A program made the position numbers and the translations under genes. A stretch of DNA of 64,000 bases from Pinibacter aurantiacus (lineage in GTDB: Bacteria; Bacteroidota; Bacteroidia; Chitinophagales; Chitinophagaceae): contig NZ_JAHSPG010000013.1 of NCBI RefSeq assembly GCF_019130065.1, forward strand, positions 248,001 through 312,000, given 5' to 3'. Below the pieces are notes generated by a model. It did not search any database. It was not told where the DNA came from and was given only the letters and a program-made list of their open reading frames with translations. Shown piece after piece: positions 19,982 to 30,409 of the stretch (position 1 is its first letter; the number at the start of each line of letters is the position of its first letter).

Positions 19982-21019
19982 CTACTGTACATAAGGATCC
20001 AATGTTTGGATCGTTCCGTCTGTGTTGTGTTGCAGCTTTGCCACTTTTACACTTCTAAGATGAGTAACACCTTTTGAAAGAGAAGAGTCATGGTAGAATA
20101 AATACCATTCCCCGTTATATTCAGTGATCGAATGGTGCGTGGTCCATCCTACTACCGGGTTCAATACAACGCCTTTATAAGTGAATGGACCATAAGGATT
20201 ATCCCCTATCGCATAACATATAAAATGCGTATCGCCAGTTGAATAAGAAAAATAGTATCTGCCATTGTATTTGTGCATCCATGATGCTTCAAAAAATCTT
20301 CTGTTGTTATCGCCCTGCAACAGCGCTTTGCCGTTTTCATCAACGATCATTACATCTTTTGGTGTTTCTGCAAATTCAAGAAGATCATCTGTAAGCTTTG
20401 CAACTTTAGCGCAAAGAGCAGGCTCGTTATCTAAAGGCAGATGTGCAAACGGGCTTTCCGGCTGCGATGCTTCGAATGTTCCCTTTCTCCAGCGCTGTAA
20501 TTGCCCGCCCCAAATACCTCCGAAATACATGTAATAGCTACCATCTCCATCTTTAAAAACAGCAGGATCAATGGAAAAACTGTCGGCAATAGGATTTACT
20601 TGCGGCACGAATGGTCCCGCAGGAGACTCACTAACGGCAACGCCTATCCTAAACACTTCCTGTTTATCTTTTGCAGGAAAAAAGAGATAATACTTTCCAT
20701 TCTTTTCGTTGGCATCCGGAGCCCACATTTGTTTGCTCGCCCATGGCACATCTGTTACATGCAGAGCCACACCATGATCCGTTGCTTTTCCATCAGGCGT
20801 TTCCATTGATAGCACATGGTAATCTTCCATGGCAAAGTGGCTGCCCAAATCATCAAACGCATCACCGGCGTCAATGTCATGCGACGGATAGATGTATATT
20901 TTTCCATTGAACACATGTGCAGAAGGATCAGCCGTATAAATGTGTTCTACAACCGGTGCTGAAATCGCTTTCTGTTTCAATGCTTCAAAATCGATGTGTG
21001 CTATACTATCTTCTGGCAT
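19982..21019 (-). CDS. Cytoplasmic GH43 beta-xylosidase/arabinofuranosidase
   Basis: This is a 345-residue GH43 five-bladed propeller enzyme without a signal peptide, so it is predicted to act in the cytoplasm. The three catalytic acids are visible: the base Asp in YTADPSAHVF (about 31), the pKa-modulating Asp in SIDPAVFKDGDG (about 151), and the acid Glu in RFFEASWMHKYNG (about 244). It starts 2 bases after the symporter stop, so the two are surely co-transcribed. The likely job is to cut imported xylo- or arabinoxylo-oligosaccharides to xylose and arabinose. It is the only hydrolase of this PUL that lacks an export signal. Confidence 0.9.
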   Translation of the reverse strand: MPEDSIAHIDFEALKQKAISAPVVEHIYTADPSAHVFNGKIYIYPSHDIDAGDAFDDLGSHFAMEDYHVLSMETPDGKATDHGVALHVTDVPWASKQMWAPDANEKNGKYYLFFPAKDKQEVFRIGVAVSESPAGPFVPQVNPIADSFSIDPAVFKDGDGSYYMYFGGIWGGQLQRWRKGTFEASQPESPFAHLPLDNEPALCAKVAKLTDDLLEFAETPKDVMIVDENGKALLQGDNNRRFFEASWMHKYNGRYYFSYSTGDTHFICYAIGDNPYGPFTYKGVVLNPVVGWTTHHSITEYNGEWYLFYHDSSLSKGVTHLRSVKVAKLQHNTDGTIQTLDPYVQ

Positions 21020-21021
21020 AA

Positions 21022-22509
21022 TTATGCGTTTTGAGTTTGTGGAATGTTGCTTCTTCTTTGTTTGAGCGCAGTTTCAATTTCCAGTTCCATTTTTTTATTC
21101 AACCGGTAACCGGAAAGCAATAAGGCGGCTGCAATAAAGATCAAACCCGGAATAACGCTTACCAGCAATTTGATACCGCTTGTAGCAGCTGTGGTTTGTA
21201 CGGCAGCATCTGCATTGTATCCAAAAACACTTAACAGCCATGCAGACAAAGCCCCACCTACGCTGAGCCCTACTTTTAATCCGAAGATCATTGCAGAAAA
21301 GATAATGGCTGTGGCCCTGCGATTGTTTTTCCATTCGCTGTAGTCTGCTACGTCGGCAATCATTGCCCATAGCAACGGTATCGTTATTCCATAAATAAAA
21401 CCATGTAATATTTGTGTCACAAAAACAGCCATTACGGCTGTTTCATTGTAAAAGTAAATGGCAATGAGGCAAAGTGCAGACAAAGCAAGAAAAATGGCGA
21501 AGACATTTCGTTTACCAAACCTGTCCGCTAGTGGCTTTGAAAACGAAATACCTACTATCATGGCAATCGTGCTGAAGGCACTGGTAAAGCTGGACGCAGC
21601 GTATGGTGCGCTTCCCGGCTTTTGGAATTCCTCAAATGCAGCAGGGTTAAAAATCTTACTAAGGCCGCTAATGATTTTATTAAAGCCAACCTTGTTTAAG
21701 AAATCTAGCTGGCTCTGCTCTGCCAGGTAGTATTTGAAGTAAAATATGTTCATGCCGCCTTTAATCGCCAGTGTAATAAACACTAAAATAGTTACCGCAA
21801 GCATAATCAACCAAGGCTTGTTTTTAACAAGGTCCTGCAAGTCTTGCTTAACCGGTGTTTTCTCTTCCTGCGGTGGATGTATTCTTTCTTTGGTGGTAAA
21901 GAATGTGATGATAAAGCATATAACTCCGGTGATGGCAAAAACCAGCATTACTTTTTCAAATCCTTTTGCCTTATCTCCATGTCCAAATGATAGAGCCAAT
22001 GGCAACAATAAAACCTGTATAATGAATTGCGCCACCATCACCGCAACAAAGCGATACGATGACAATGAATTACGCTCTTTCATATCGCCCGTTAGTACTC
22101 CGCTGAGTGCAGAGTATGGCAGGTTGTTCGCAGAATATACAACAACCAGTAAGAGGTAAGTAATGAAAGCGTACGCCACTTTTCCACCTTCCGAAAAATC
22201 AGGAGTTGAAAATGCAGCGAGCGATATCATACCAAACGGGATTGCCGTCCATAGCACCCATGGACGAAATTTTCCCCACTTTGTTTGTGTACGGTCAGCA
22301 ATGGCACCCATTACTAAATTAAAGCAGGCACCAATGATGCCACCAATAAGCATGACCAGGCTTGCTTTGGCAGGTGGAATTTTATAGATATCTGTGTAAA
22401 AGAAAGCAAGGAAAGCCATCAGTGTTTGAAAGATCAGGTTGGCCGCTAGGTCTCCTAAGCTGTATCCTATTTTCTCAAGGACAGACAATCGTTGGGATGA
22501 ATTTTTCAT
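21022..22509 (-). CDS. GPH-family sugar:cation symporter (MFS, XynB/XylP-like)
   Basis: This is a 495-residue inner-membrane carrier of the glycoside-pentoside-hexuronide:cation symporter family. It has about twelve hydrophobic segments. The family signatures are near the start (KIGYSLGDLAANLIFQTLMA) and in loop 2-3 (GAIADRTQTKWGKFRPW), and a GHGDK loop is present. A later segment reads WAMIADVADYSEWKNNRRA, typical of the XynB/MelB branch. A roughly 50-residue insertion around residues 265-315 lies between the halves. It most likely brings xylo-oligosaccharides from the periplasm to the cytoplasmic GH43 encoded 2 bases downstream. GH10 xylanase ends 25 bases upstream, forming a GH10-transporter-GH43 unit. 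Confidence 0.92.
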   Translation of the reverse strand: MKNSSQRLSVLEKIGYSLGDLAANLIFQTLMAFLAFFYTDIYKIPPAKASLVMLIGGIIGACFNLVMGAIADRTQTKWGKFRPWVLWTAIPFGMISLAAFSTPDFSEGGKVAYAFITYLLLVVVYSANNLPYSALSGVLTGDMKERNSLSSYRFVAVMVAQFIIQVLLLPLALSFGHGDKAKGFEKVMLVFAITGVICFIITFFTTKERIHPPQEEKTPVKQDLQDLVKNKPWLIMLAVTILVFITLAIKGGMNIFYFKYYLAEQSQLDFLNKVGFNKIISGLSKIFNPAAFEEFQKPGSAPYAASSFTSAFSTIAMIVGISFSKPLADRFGKRNVFAIFLALSALCLIAIYFYNETAVMAVFVTQILHGFIYGITIPLLWAMIADVADYSEWKNNRRATAIIFSAMIFGLKVGLSVGGALSAWLLSVFGYNADAAVQTTAATSGIKLLVSVIPGLIFIAAALLLSGYRLNKKMELEIETALKQRRSNIPQTQNA

Positions 22510-22534
22510 TTGGGGTTAAATTGAGTACTAAATA

Positions 22535-23665
22535 TCAGCTTTTTGTTTTGGATTCTATCACTTTGTAATAGGCAAGTTTTGGTGCAAATTGTCTGTCAAA
22601 CAATAATGGATAGTTCGTACGTCCGCGAACGGGCCAATCATTCAGCCAGGACTGACCATCATTAACCCCCCAAAAAGTTACGCGACCAATTTTGTCTTTG
22701 TGTTTTAAAAACAGTTTGAACAATTGCTCATAGTCGCTGGCCAATTGTTGTTGAATCGAGTCGGGAAGCCCAGCCACAAAAGGGTTATACTGCGCGTTAT
22801 ATGCAGCAGTCTGGCTGACGTCTGCGGTATTGCCGTTTAATGGGTTAGGTAATACACTCAGGTCAAGTTCTGTAAACATTACTTTGATACCAAGCGCACC
22901 AAATGCTTCAATACTTTTTTCGATCTCATCAAAAGGCACGTGTCCGGCTCGCCAATGTCCCTGGATACCAATGCCATCGATCCGCACGCCAGCTTCCTGT
23001 ATTTTTTGCACCACAGCAACGGCTCCTGCCCTTTTCCTTGGTTGCTCAATGTTGTAGTCGTTATAATAGAGTTGCGTATTGGGCGCTGCTTGTTGTGCGA
23101 GACGAAACGCTTCGACGATGTAGTTATCTCCGAGCTTTTGCAAAAAGATAGATTTGCGAAGTGTACCATCTTCATTCAACGCTTCATTAACAACATCCCA
23201 TGAATACACTTTGCCATCATAGTGTGAAGCCAATGTATTAATGTGCTCCGTAAAAAACTGGCGCACAGAATCGGCGCTTTGCAATCTGCGCACATAAGCA
23301 GGCAACTGGCTGTGCCAGATAAGTGTGTGGGCATTCACACGAATGTTGTTAGCTGCGGCATAAGCAACCAGCTTATCTGCAAGATCGAAATTATACGTTC
23401 CCCACTGCGGATGTATTTCCTCTGCCTTCATAATATTTTCCGGCGTTGCTGCATCAAACTGTTGCGGAATCAACGCGGCAGCTTTGGGATCTTTCTGTTC
23501 GATCTGCCGGGTATTCAACGCAGTGCCGATAAGAAAATCATCTTTAAAGGTGCCTCGCAGCGTCATTTTTTCCGCAGCTTTGTTCACTTGTTTGCTACCG
23601 GAGCAGTTGCATAAAATTGTTGCACTAACAAACAGTAAGCTTATACGTATTGATTGATTGATCAT
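22535..23665 (-). CDS. GH10 endo-1,4-beta-xylanase (probable lipoprotein)
   Basis: This 376-residue family 10 xylanase cuts the xylan backbone internally. The N-terminus is hydrophobic and ends in ILCNCSGS, so the mature protein is probably a lipid-anchored lipoprotein, perhaps on the cell surface. The barrel shows HTLIWHSQLP, the acid/base Glu in WDVVNEALNED (about 161), and the nucleophile Glu in MFTELDLSVLP (about 266). The C-terminal VTFWGVNDGQSWLND is also typical. It is a single-domain enzyme without a carbohydrate-binding insert, in contrast to surface xylanases of gut Bacteroides. It is the only endo-xylanase in the window and so the key backbone enzyme of the locus. Confidence 0.95.
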   Translation of the reverse strand: MINQSIRISLLFVSATILCNCSGSKQVNKAAEKMTLRGTFKDDFLIGTALNTRQIEQKDPKAAALIPQQFDAATPENIMKAEEIHPQWGTYNFDLADKLVAYAAANNIRVNAHTLIWHSQLPAYVRRLQSADSVRQFFTEHINTLASHYDGKVYSWDVVNEALNEDGTLRKSIFLQKLGDNYIVEAFRLAQQAAPNTQLYYNDYNIEQPRKRAGAVAVVQKIQEAGVRIDGIGIQGHWRAGHVPFDEIEKSIEAFGALGIKVMFTELDLSVLPNPLNGNTADVSQTAAYNAQYNPFVAGLPDSIQQQLASDYEQLFKLFLKHKDKIGRVTFWGVNDGQSWLNDWPVRGRTNYPLLFDRQFAPKLAYYKVIESKTKS

Positions 23666-23701
23666 ATAGAAAATGTTGGTTAAATATTGAAAGAAGGAAC
23701 G

Positions 23702-23917
23702 CCCGCCTGAATGACTTTAGTCGGGCAGGCTGATTTTCATGATAGTCATGATTTGTGATGATTTTCTATTTGAGATTTAAGATTCAATGTCGCTAGTTAA
23801 TTTGTTTGAAAAACTAAAAGAATGTTGCTTGTCATCCCGACGAAGGAAGGATCCGGGTTTTACACCAGTGTGCCATTTAAGCAATCACCCAGATCCCTCC
23901 TTCGTCGGGATGACAAA
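23702..23917. repeat. Dispersed inverted repeats between GH43 and GH10
   Basis: The 376-bp gap 23666-24041 contains two inverted repeats. The first (about 23702-23732) pairs GCCCGCCTGA with TCGGGCAGGC with two mismatches. The second is longer: arms 23829-23856 and 23888-23917 start with TTGTCATCCCGACGAAGGA and its near-complement. These look like known kinds of dispersed palindromes in Bacteroidota genomes and may also act as terminators. Short near-repeats of CATGATAGTCATGAT lie between them. No gene is visible. Confidence 0.8.
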
Positions 23918-24041
23918 CAGTTTTCGCTACTGGTCTTGAGCATCAATAAAATTAAAAGTTGCGTAGCTAAAAGACATTGAATCAAACCTCAAATCATTTT
24001 TAATCATGACAATCTTGACGATCTTGACAATCTGTGTTCTG

Positions 24042-25604
24042 TTAGTTCGAAATTTTATCGCTGATATGGAAATAGTCAAAGTCAGCGTAACCGCCTGCAT
24101 CCTTTGTTGAATAGTTGAACAATCCAAAACGGTAGCCCATAAAGTGCGCAAGCGAATACTCCATTTTTAGCGTGGTGCCAATCGGTAGCCACATTTTACC
24201 ATCAAGACTATAATAAAAACGTGCTGTGTCCACTTTGTTTCTAAAGTCGCATTCAGCTTTTAGATACAATAGTCTTTGCGTTAATGGAAATGACTGGATT
24301 TCTTCAGTCTTGCCGCTTTGGGAATCGATCATCACGATTGCTTTACCATTAGCAGATGCTTTTACGCCAACCAATCCAAATTTGTGTTGCAATAAACAAA
24401 GACCTGCAACATCACCATCCTTCATGCCTGCAACATCCAGTGCAACAGCACCACTACAAACAGGCCCAATGGTGCGTTGTGTAAGCATATTCTTAACGAG
24501 GTAAAAAGAGGTATCTACTCTGCTTGTTGTAATTCGCAAAAATCCTTTTCGTTGTGTTAATGACCAATGACCACTATCAGGATTGTGGTTCCATTGCCAT
24601 ACCAAAGGCAATAAAGGCGCTCCTTTCTTTCGTGTAAATTCATCTGATGCAACAATGCCGGGTATCAATCCTTTGCTTGCCGGTAAGTCAAGCGTTTCCG
24701 GCACTTTACCATTCGTTCCCAAAACCGGCCAGCCATCTTCCCATTTAACGGGCACGAGATATGGAATGCGACCCACCGCGCCATAATCGCGGAACAAATA
24801 GGAATACCAATCACCATTTGGCATGTCTATCAATCCGCCCTGTGCCACACCTAAATCCTGCAATGCTATCTTGCCTTCATAAGGCCCTGTGATCTTATCT
24901 GCACGGTGCACTACAACTGTACGCATACCACCTCTTGGCCAGGTAATGTTGAAGAGATAATATTTGCCTTTCACCTTTAGCAACTGCGAGCCTTCTGCGC
25001 CAAGACCAATATTATTTCCTGCTGGAGCGCTTGCATTTTCAATCAGCACCTGATCGCTGCCTCCGGGTTTTACGCCGCTTACATCTTCTTTCAATTCGGT
25101 AATTCTGAGTTTGCCATTTCCCCAAACCATGTACACTTTGCCATCATCATCAAAGAAAAGTGAATGATCATGAAATGCCGGCTGAAATGTAACTCGCGTC
25201 CAGGGTCCTTTTTCTATATTTTTTGTTGAGTAGATATAAGTCTTGCCGGTTGTTTGGGCAAACGTGCTAACGTAGTATGTACCATTGTGAAAACGAATGC
25301 TGCTTGCCCACGAACCTTTGCCATAGTTGCTTTTGCCGTGGTCGAGATTCATTGCATCAACGTTGGCTAAAGTGTCGTAGGCATAACTTACAATCTCCCA
25401 GTTCACAAGATCCTTGCTACGCATGATGGGTACGCCGGGGCTCATGTGCATGGTTGTGCTGCTCATGTAATAAGTATCACCTACACGCATCATTGACATG
25501 TCGGGCACGTCTGCAAAAATCACGGGGTTGTGTGCTTTGTTTTCCTGGGCATTTAGATCAAAGAGAGCAAGCATTGCGCCAACTATTAAAAACAATTTCA
25601 TCAT
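24042..25604 (-). CDS. GH43 alpha-L-arabinofuranosidase-type enzyme with C-terminal beta-sandwich
   Basis: This 520-residue secreted enzyme has a signal peptide (cleavage near LNAQ20). The GH43 propeller (about 25-310) opens with VIFADVPDMSMMRVGDTYYM (base Asp about 35). It continues with AFHDHSLFFDDDGKVYM, and the acid Glu is in LGAEGSQLLKVKGKYYLF (about 204). The opening resembles subfamily 12. The C-terminal 190 residues form a concanavalin-like beta-sandwich (PLVWQWNHNPDSGHWSL, LKMEYSLAHFMGYRFGLF) common in two-domain GH43 enzymes. It probably removes arabinofuranose from xylan in the periplasm. It is flanked on both sides by repeat-rich gaps, so it may be transcribed on its own. Confidence 0.9.
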   Translation of the reverse strand: MMKLFLIVGAMLALFDLNAQENKAHNPVIFADVPDMSMMRVGDTYYMSSTTMHMSPGVPIMRSKDLVNWEIVSYAYDTLANVDAMNLDHGKSNYGKGSWASSIRFHNGTYYVSTFAQTTGKTYIYSTKNIEKGPWTRVTFQPAFHDHSLFFDDDGKVYMVWGNGKLRITELKEDVSGVKPGGSDQVLIENASAPAGNNIGLGAEGSQLLKVKGKYYLFNITWPRGGMRTVVVHRADKITGPYEGKIALQDLGVAQGGLIDMPNGDWYSYLFRDYGAVGRIPYLVPVKWEDGWPVLGTNGKVPETLDLPASKGLIPGIVASDEFTRKKGAPLLPLVWQWNHNPDSGHWSLTQRKGFLRITTSRVDTSFYLVKNMLTQRTIGPVCSGAVALDVAGMKDGDVAGLCLLQHKFGLVGVKASANGKAIVMIDSQSGKTEEIQSFPLTQRLLYLKAECDFRNKVDTARFYYSLDGKMWLPIGTTLKMEYSLAHFMGYRFGLFNYSTKDAGGYADFDYFHISDKISN

Positions 25605-25654
25605 CTGGTTGATATTATATGTCGTTCACTTAGGCGATGTCACTATTTGCCATG

Positions 25655-25823
25655 TTAATGTCCTACGCCCGCCCGTGCCGGATCGGACGGGGACAAAAAG
25701 ATACTCTCTGCAATATTTTTCTACTGACATTAATGCCCTACGGGCAATAGAACTTTTCCCGTAGGGAAAAAATATCAATAGAAATCGCCGAAACCTAAAC
25801 ATTATTGCCCGTAGGGCATTAAC
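25655..25823. repeat. REP-like palindrome cluster, second copy
   Basis: This stretch lies in the gap before the GH43 at 24042-25604. Positions 25655-25695 are the exact reverse complement of 6592-6632. TGCCCTACGGGCA occurs near 25734 and again in the opposite orientation near 25805, with TTTTCCCGTAGGGAAAA between them and an AATATCAATAGAAAT arm as in the first cluster. The two clusters are therefore the same composite element, in inverted order. Confidence 0.85.
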
Positions 25824-25884
25824 AGTGGCGAGGTATTCCTAACTAAACGACATCATGGTTAATATTAATAAATGCATTTAAGTT

Positions 25885-27837
<1,953 letters not shown>

Positions 27838-27901
27838 TTACAAATAATAACGCTGTTTCTATAAATATTTAAGCGAAGCCTCTTTGTTAGCATAGTTGAA
27901 A

Positions 27902-27919
27902 AGGGTGTAGAAACACCCC
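27902..27919 (-). terminator. Rho-independent terminator after GH43
   Basis: On the minus strand GGGTGT-TTCT-ACACCC followed by TTTT lies about 40 bases after the stop of the upstream GH43 gene. The stem is short (6 bp) but GC-rich with a tetraloop. It would separate the GH43 transcript from the esterase gene. Confidence 0.6.
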
Positions 27920-27959
27920 TTCTGCTTGCTTAGTAATCCGACGAAAAAATTTATTGGTG

Positions 27960-29957
27960 TCACTTTGACGGGAAACTGATCGAACGTACAAACACATTCT
28001 CGCTGCTTCCGCGTGAAAAGCGAATGAACACATCGTGCTGACCGAATGACTTAGTTATATCAATGCCTAACTTTTTGAGCCTGCCCTGAGTAGCTGGAAC
28101 AGCAAAAGTGGCAAGAGGTCTGCTGCTGCTTAAACTGTCAAGGAACACTTCAAGAACAGCGTTTGCGTTGGCAGAAAGTTCTATTTCCATTTTGCGCGAA
28201 GGCATCGTTTCCGTTCCCAGGTCAATACCTGAGAACATCATCCAGCCGCCGTTTTCGCTGTTATTGGTAACCATTTTGCCGTTGGCCGTTTCTACCGTTT
28301 CTACTCCGTAAAAATTGTTATAACCGATAGCGGGTATTGCAGAGCGCCCGTCTTTACAAATGAAAAAATCGAAGTCGGCAGGCTTGCCCTGCACAAACAT
28401 CCCTACGCTTGTGCCCACCCATGAGTTAAAATTTGGCTGCGCACGATCCAGTTTGCGGCTGTTAATGGTTCCAACTGTAGCCCAGTCTTTTCCATTACGG
28501 CTATACGATGCCGTTAGTTCATGCTCATTTCTTTCCAGCCTGAGCCAAACCTCTTTACCTGCTTTGTTTGCGATTGCATACGTGGCGCTGTCGTGATGGA
28601 AGATTATTTTCTTTCCGTCCTTGTAACCGGTATAGAATTCAACAAATACTTTTTGATTGCCGTTGGTCAGGTAAATGCCGGCTTTGTTGCTGGTGTCAGC
28701 GGCATCAAAATCAACTTTTGTAACCACGGTGTAGTAATGATCGGTTTCTTTCTGTACGAGATGCGTTTTTTCATTTCCCGGGGTAAGGCGTATCCATCCC
28801 TTGCGGGCAGCTAATGAATAACTAACGGCGGATGACCTGTCAAGGAAATGCCAGCTTGGGTCGAGCGCCATTTCCCCGTCAAACTGGTCACTGTACATAC
28901 TCCTCCATGCAATGCCGGCTTGCGGCAAATCAGGTTTTGTAACAGGTGTACTCACAGGAGGGAGCCCCCATGGGCGATCGCCTTCCCAGATCACCTGGTA
29001 AAGTGATGTCTGCCTTCCCATTCCCGACCAGTCGTCATGGTCGGTTTTTTGATAACTCTGGCCAATGGTCCACCATGTGCCATCAGACAGTTGAACGGGA
29101 GCGGCAATATGATTGGGACTTCTGAAAGCATTCTTAGGATCAGGGCTTGGTTTGAAAAAATTGCCTAGCCTCTCCCATTTTGTAGAATCAGCGGTTAATG
29201 CAGAGGCACGCAAAACATATTGTCCGCCTGATACATCTCCAGCGGGGAAATAGTAATAATAGCCGTTCCGCTTACACATAACCGGACCTTCTGCCCAACT
29301 GTATTGGAGATTGGCGTTGATCCAGTCAAGGTTGATCACCGAGTCAGTTAGTTGTCCATCTCGACCCAGCGCCTGGATGCGATTCACTTTTTGCATGTTT
29401 TTAATGACCATGTAAGGCTTGCCATCGTCATCCACAAAAATGGAATTGTCATACCCTAGCGGGCCGGTAACAGGATTGGTTTTCACTTCTTGCGGTGCGG
29501 ACCACGGGCCATAAGGCGAAGAGGCCTTTGAAAACCATTGTCCTCCTGAGGAAAAATAGATCCAGTACGAACCATAGAAATAGGTAATGGCGCCCTGCCA
29601 CACACCAGCGGATGGTTTGTCGTTTACTATAGCGGAATGCGACGGGGGCAAAACGCGTCCAATGATTTTCCAGTGAACCAGGTCCTTGGAATGATATATG
29701 GGCAAATAAGGGTTAAAATGAAAGGATGAACCACAATGGTAAAAATCATCACCCACTTTTAAAAGTGTAGGGTCGGGATGATCGCCGGGAAGAACAGGGT
29801 TTACGTAGGTCATTTCCTGTGTATAGAAAGCTAAAGGGGCTACTTTGGAAACCGGGTCGACAGAACTAACTGTTTTTACCGGGGAACTTGTTTGAGCTTT
29901 TACTAAAAACAATGACAGGCAACCAATTGCAACAGAGACAAGACGTCGTTTCAACAT
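27960..29957 (-). CDS. GH43 enzyme with beta-sandwich and C-terminal binding-like domain
   Basis: The start chosen at 29957 (MLKRRLVSVAIGC) gives a proper signal peptide and 665 residues; an in-frame start 22 codons earlier would add a polar tail. The GH43 propeller carries VLPGDHPDPTLLKVGDDFYH (base Asp), then YDNSIFVDDDGKPYMV and YSWAEGPVMCKRNGYYYYF (acid Glu). A GH43-type beta-sandwich follows (SYSLAARKGWIRLTPG, KAGIYLTNG). The last 110 residues (GGWMMFSGIDLGTETM, LEVFLDSLSSSRPLATF) look like a CBM6-type module. It probably acts as a xylosidase or arabinofuranosidase on xylan side chains. A candidate operator lies about 100 bases upstream, in the region shared with the HTCS gene. Confidence 0.9.
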   Translation of the reverse strand: MLKRRLVSVAIGCLSLFLVKAQTSSPVKTVSSVDPVSKVAPLAFYTQEMTYVNPVLPGDHPDPTLLKVGDDFYHCGSSFHFNPYLPIYHSKDLVHWKIIGRVLPPSHSAIVNDKPSAGVWQGAITYFYGSYWIYFSSGGQWFSKASSPYGPWSAPQEVKTNPVTGPLGYDNSIFVDDDGKPYMVIKNMQKVNRIQALGRDGQLTDSVINLDWINANLQYSWAEGPVMCKRNGYYYYFPAGDVSGGQYVLRASALTADSTKWERLGNFFKPSPDPKNAFRSPNHIAAPVQLSDGTWWTIGQSYQKTDHDDWSGMGRQTSLYQVIWEGDRPWGLPPVSTPVTKPDLPQAGIAWRSMYSDQFDGEMALDPSWHFLDRSSAVSYSLAARKGWIRLTPGNEKTHLVQKETDHYYTVVTKVDFDAADTSNKAGIYLTNGNQKVFVEFYTGYKDGKKIIFHHDSATYAIANKAGKEVWLRLERNEHELTASYSRNGKDWATVGTINSRKLDRAQPNFNSWVGTSVGMFVQGKPADFDFFICKDGRSAIPAIGYNNFYGVETVETANGKMVTNNSENGGWMMFSGIDLGTETMPSRKMEIELSANANAVLEVFLDSLSSSRPLATFAVPATQGRLKKLGIDITKSFGQHDVFIRFSRGSSENVFVRSISFPSK

Positions 29958-30059
29958 GATATGGCAAGTGTTTTTTTGTGACGGTCCAAAGATAGAAATG
30001 CCGCTTTCCTGCAGGTCGCTCAATTGCTGAAAACAAGGATAGAAATGTTCAGCAGATGG

Positions 30060-30090
30060 AACATTTGTTGCCGTTTATGAAACAAATGTC
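30060..30090. promoter_or_regulatory. Candidate operator (AACATTTGT / ACAAATGT inverted repeat)
   Basis: AACATTTGT at 30060-30068 and ACAAATGTC at 30082-30090 form an inverted repeat in the 452-bp divergent region between GH43 (minus) and HTCS (plus). The same ACAAATGTT half-site occurs twice before the sigma gene (52777, 52809) and as a palindrome before lacI (54198-54226). A regulator-binding site is inferred. The rest of this region (30091-30409) shows no gene apart from an unsupported 40-codon frame at 30056-30178. Confidence 0.4.
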
Positions 30091-30409
30091 CAGACTGCTA
30101 AAAGAGCATGGAGAAGACGCGGAACTGATGCACCGGGGAAGCTCACTTGCTAACAAAAGGATTTACAGTAAAATATAAGTGTCTGTTTGACAATTCAAAA
30201 CGATTATTTGAATGTGAGTTCGCGATAATTGCCTGTAAAACAAGATCGTCTGGTTGCCAGGTGATCGATGACCATGCTATTTTTTCCTTTTAATTCGTAC
30301 CTTGTAGGTGTAAATAAGTTGACCGAATGCTTACATTTTAGTGATCACTACAATACCGATTTTCGCGGGCATGCCGGATCAATAATGTTTAACGCTTGCT
30401 AATGTTATT

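Noticed and set aside
30056-30178. A 40-codon frame (MEHLLPFMKQMSRLLKEHG and on) upstream of HTCS
   Set aside because: No convincing ribosome site, no recognisable family, and it overlaps the candidate operator.
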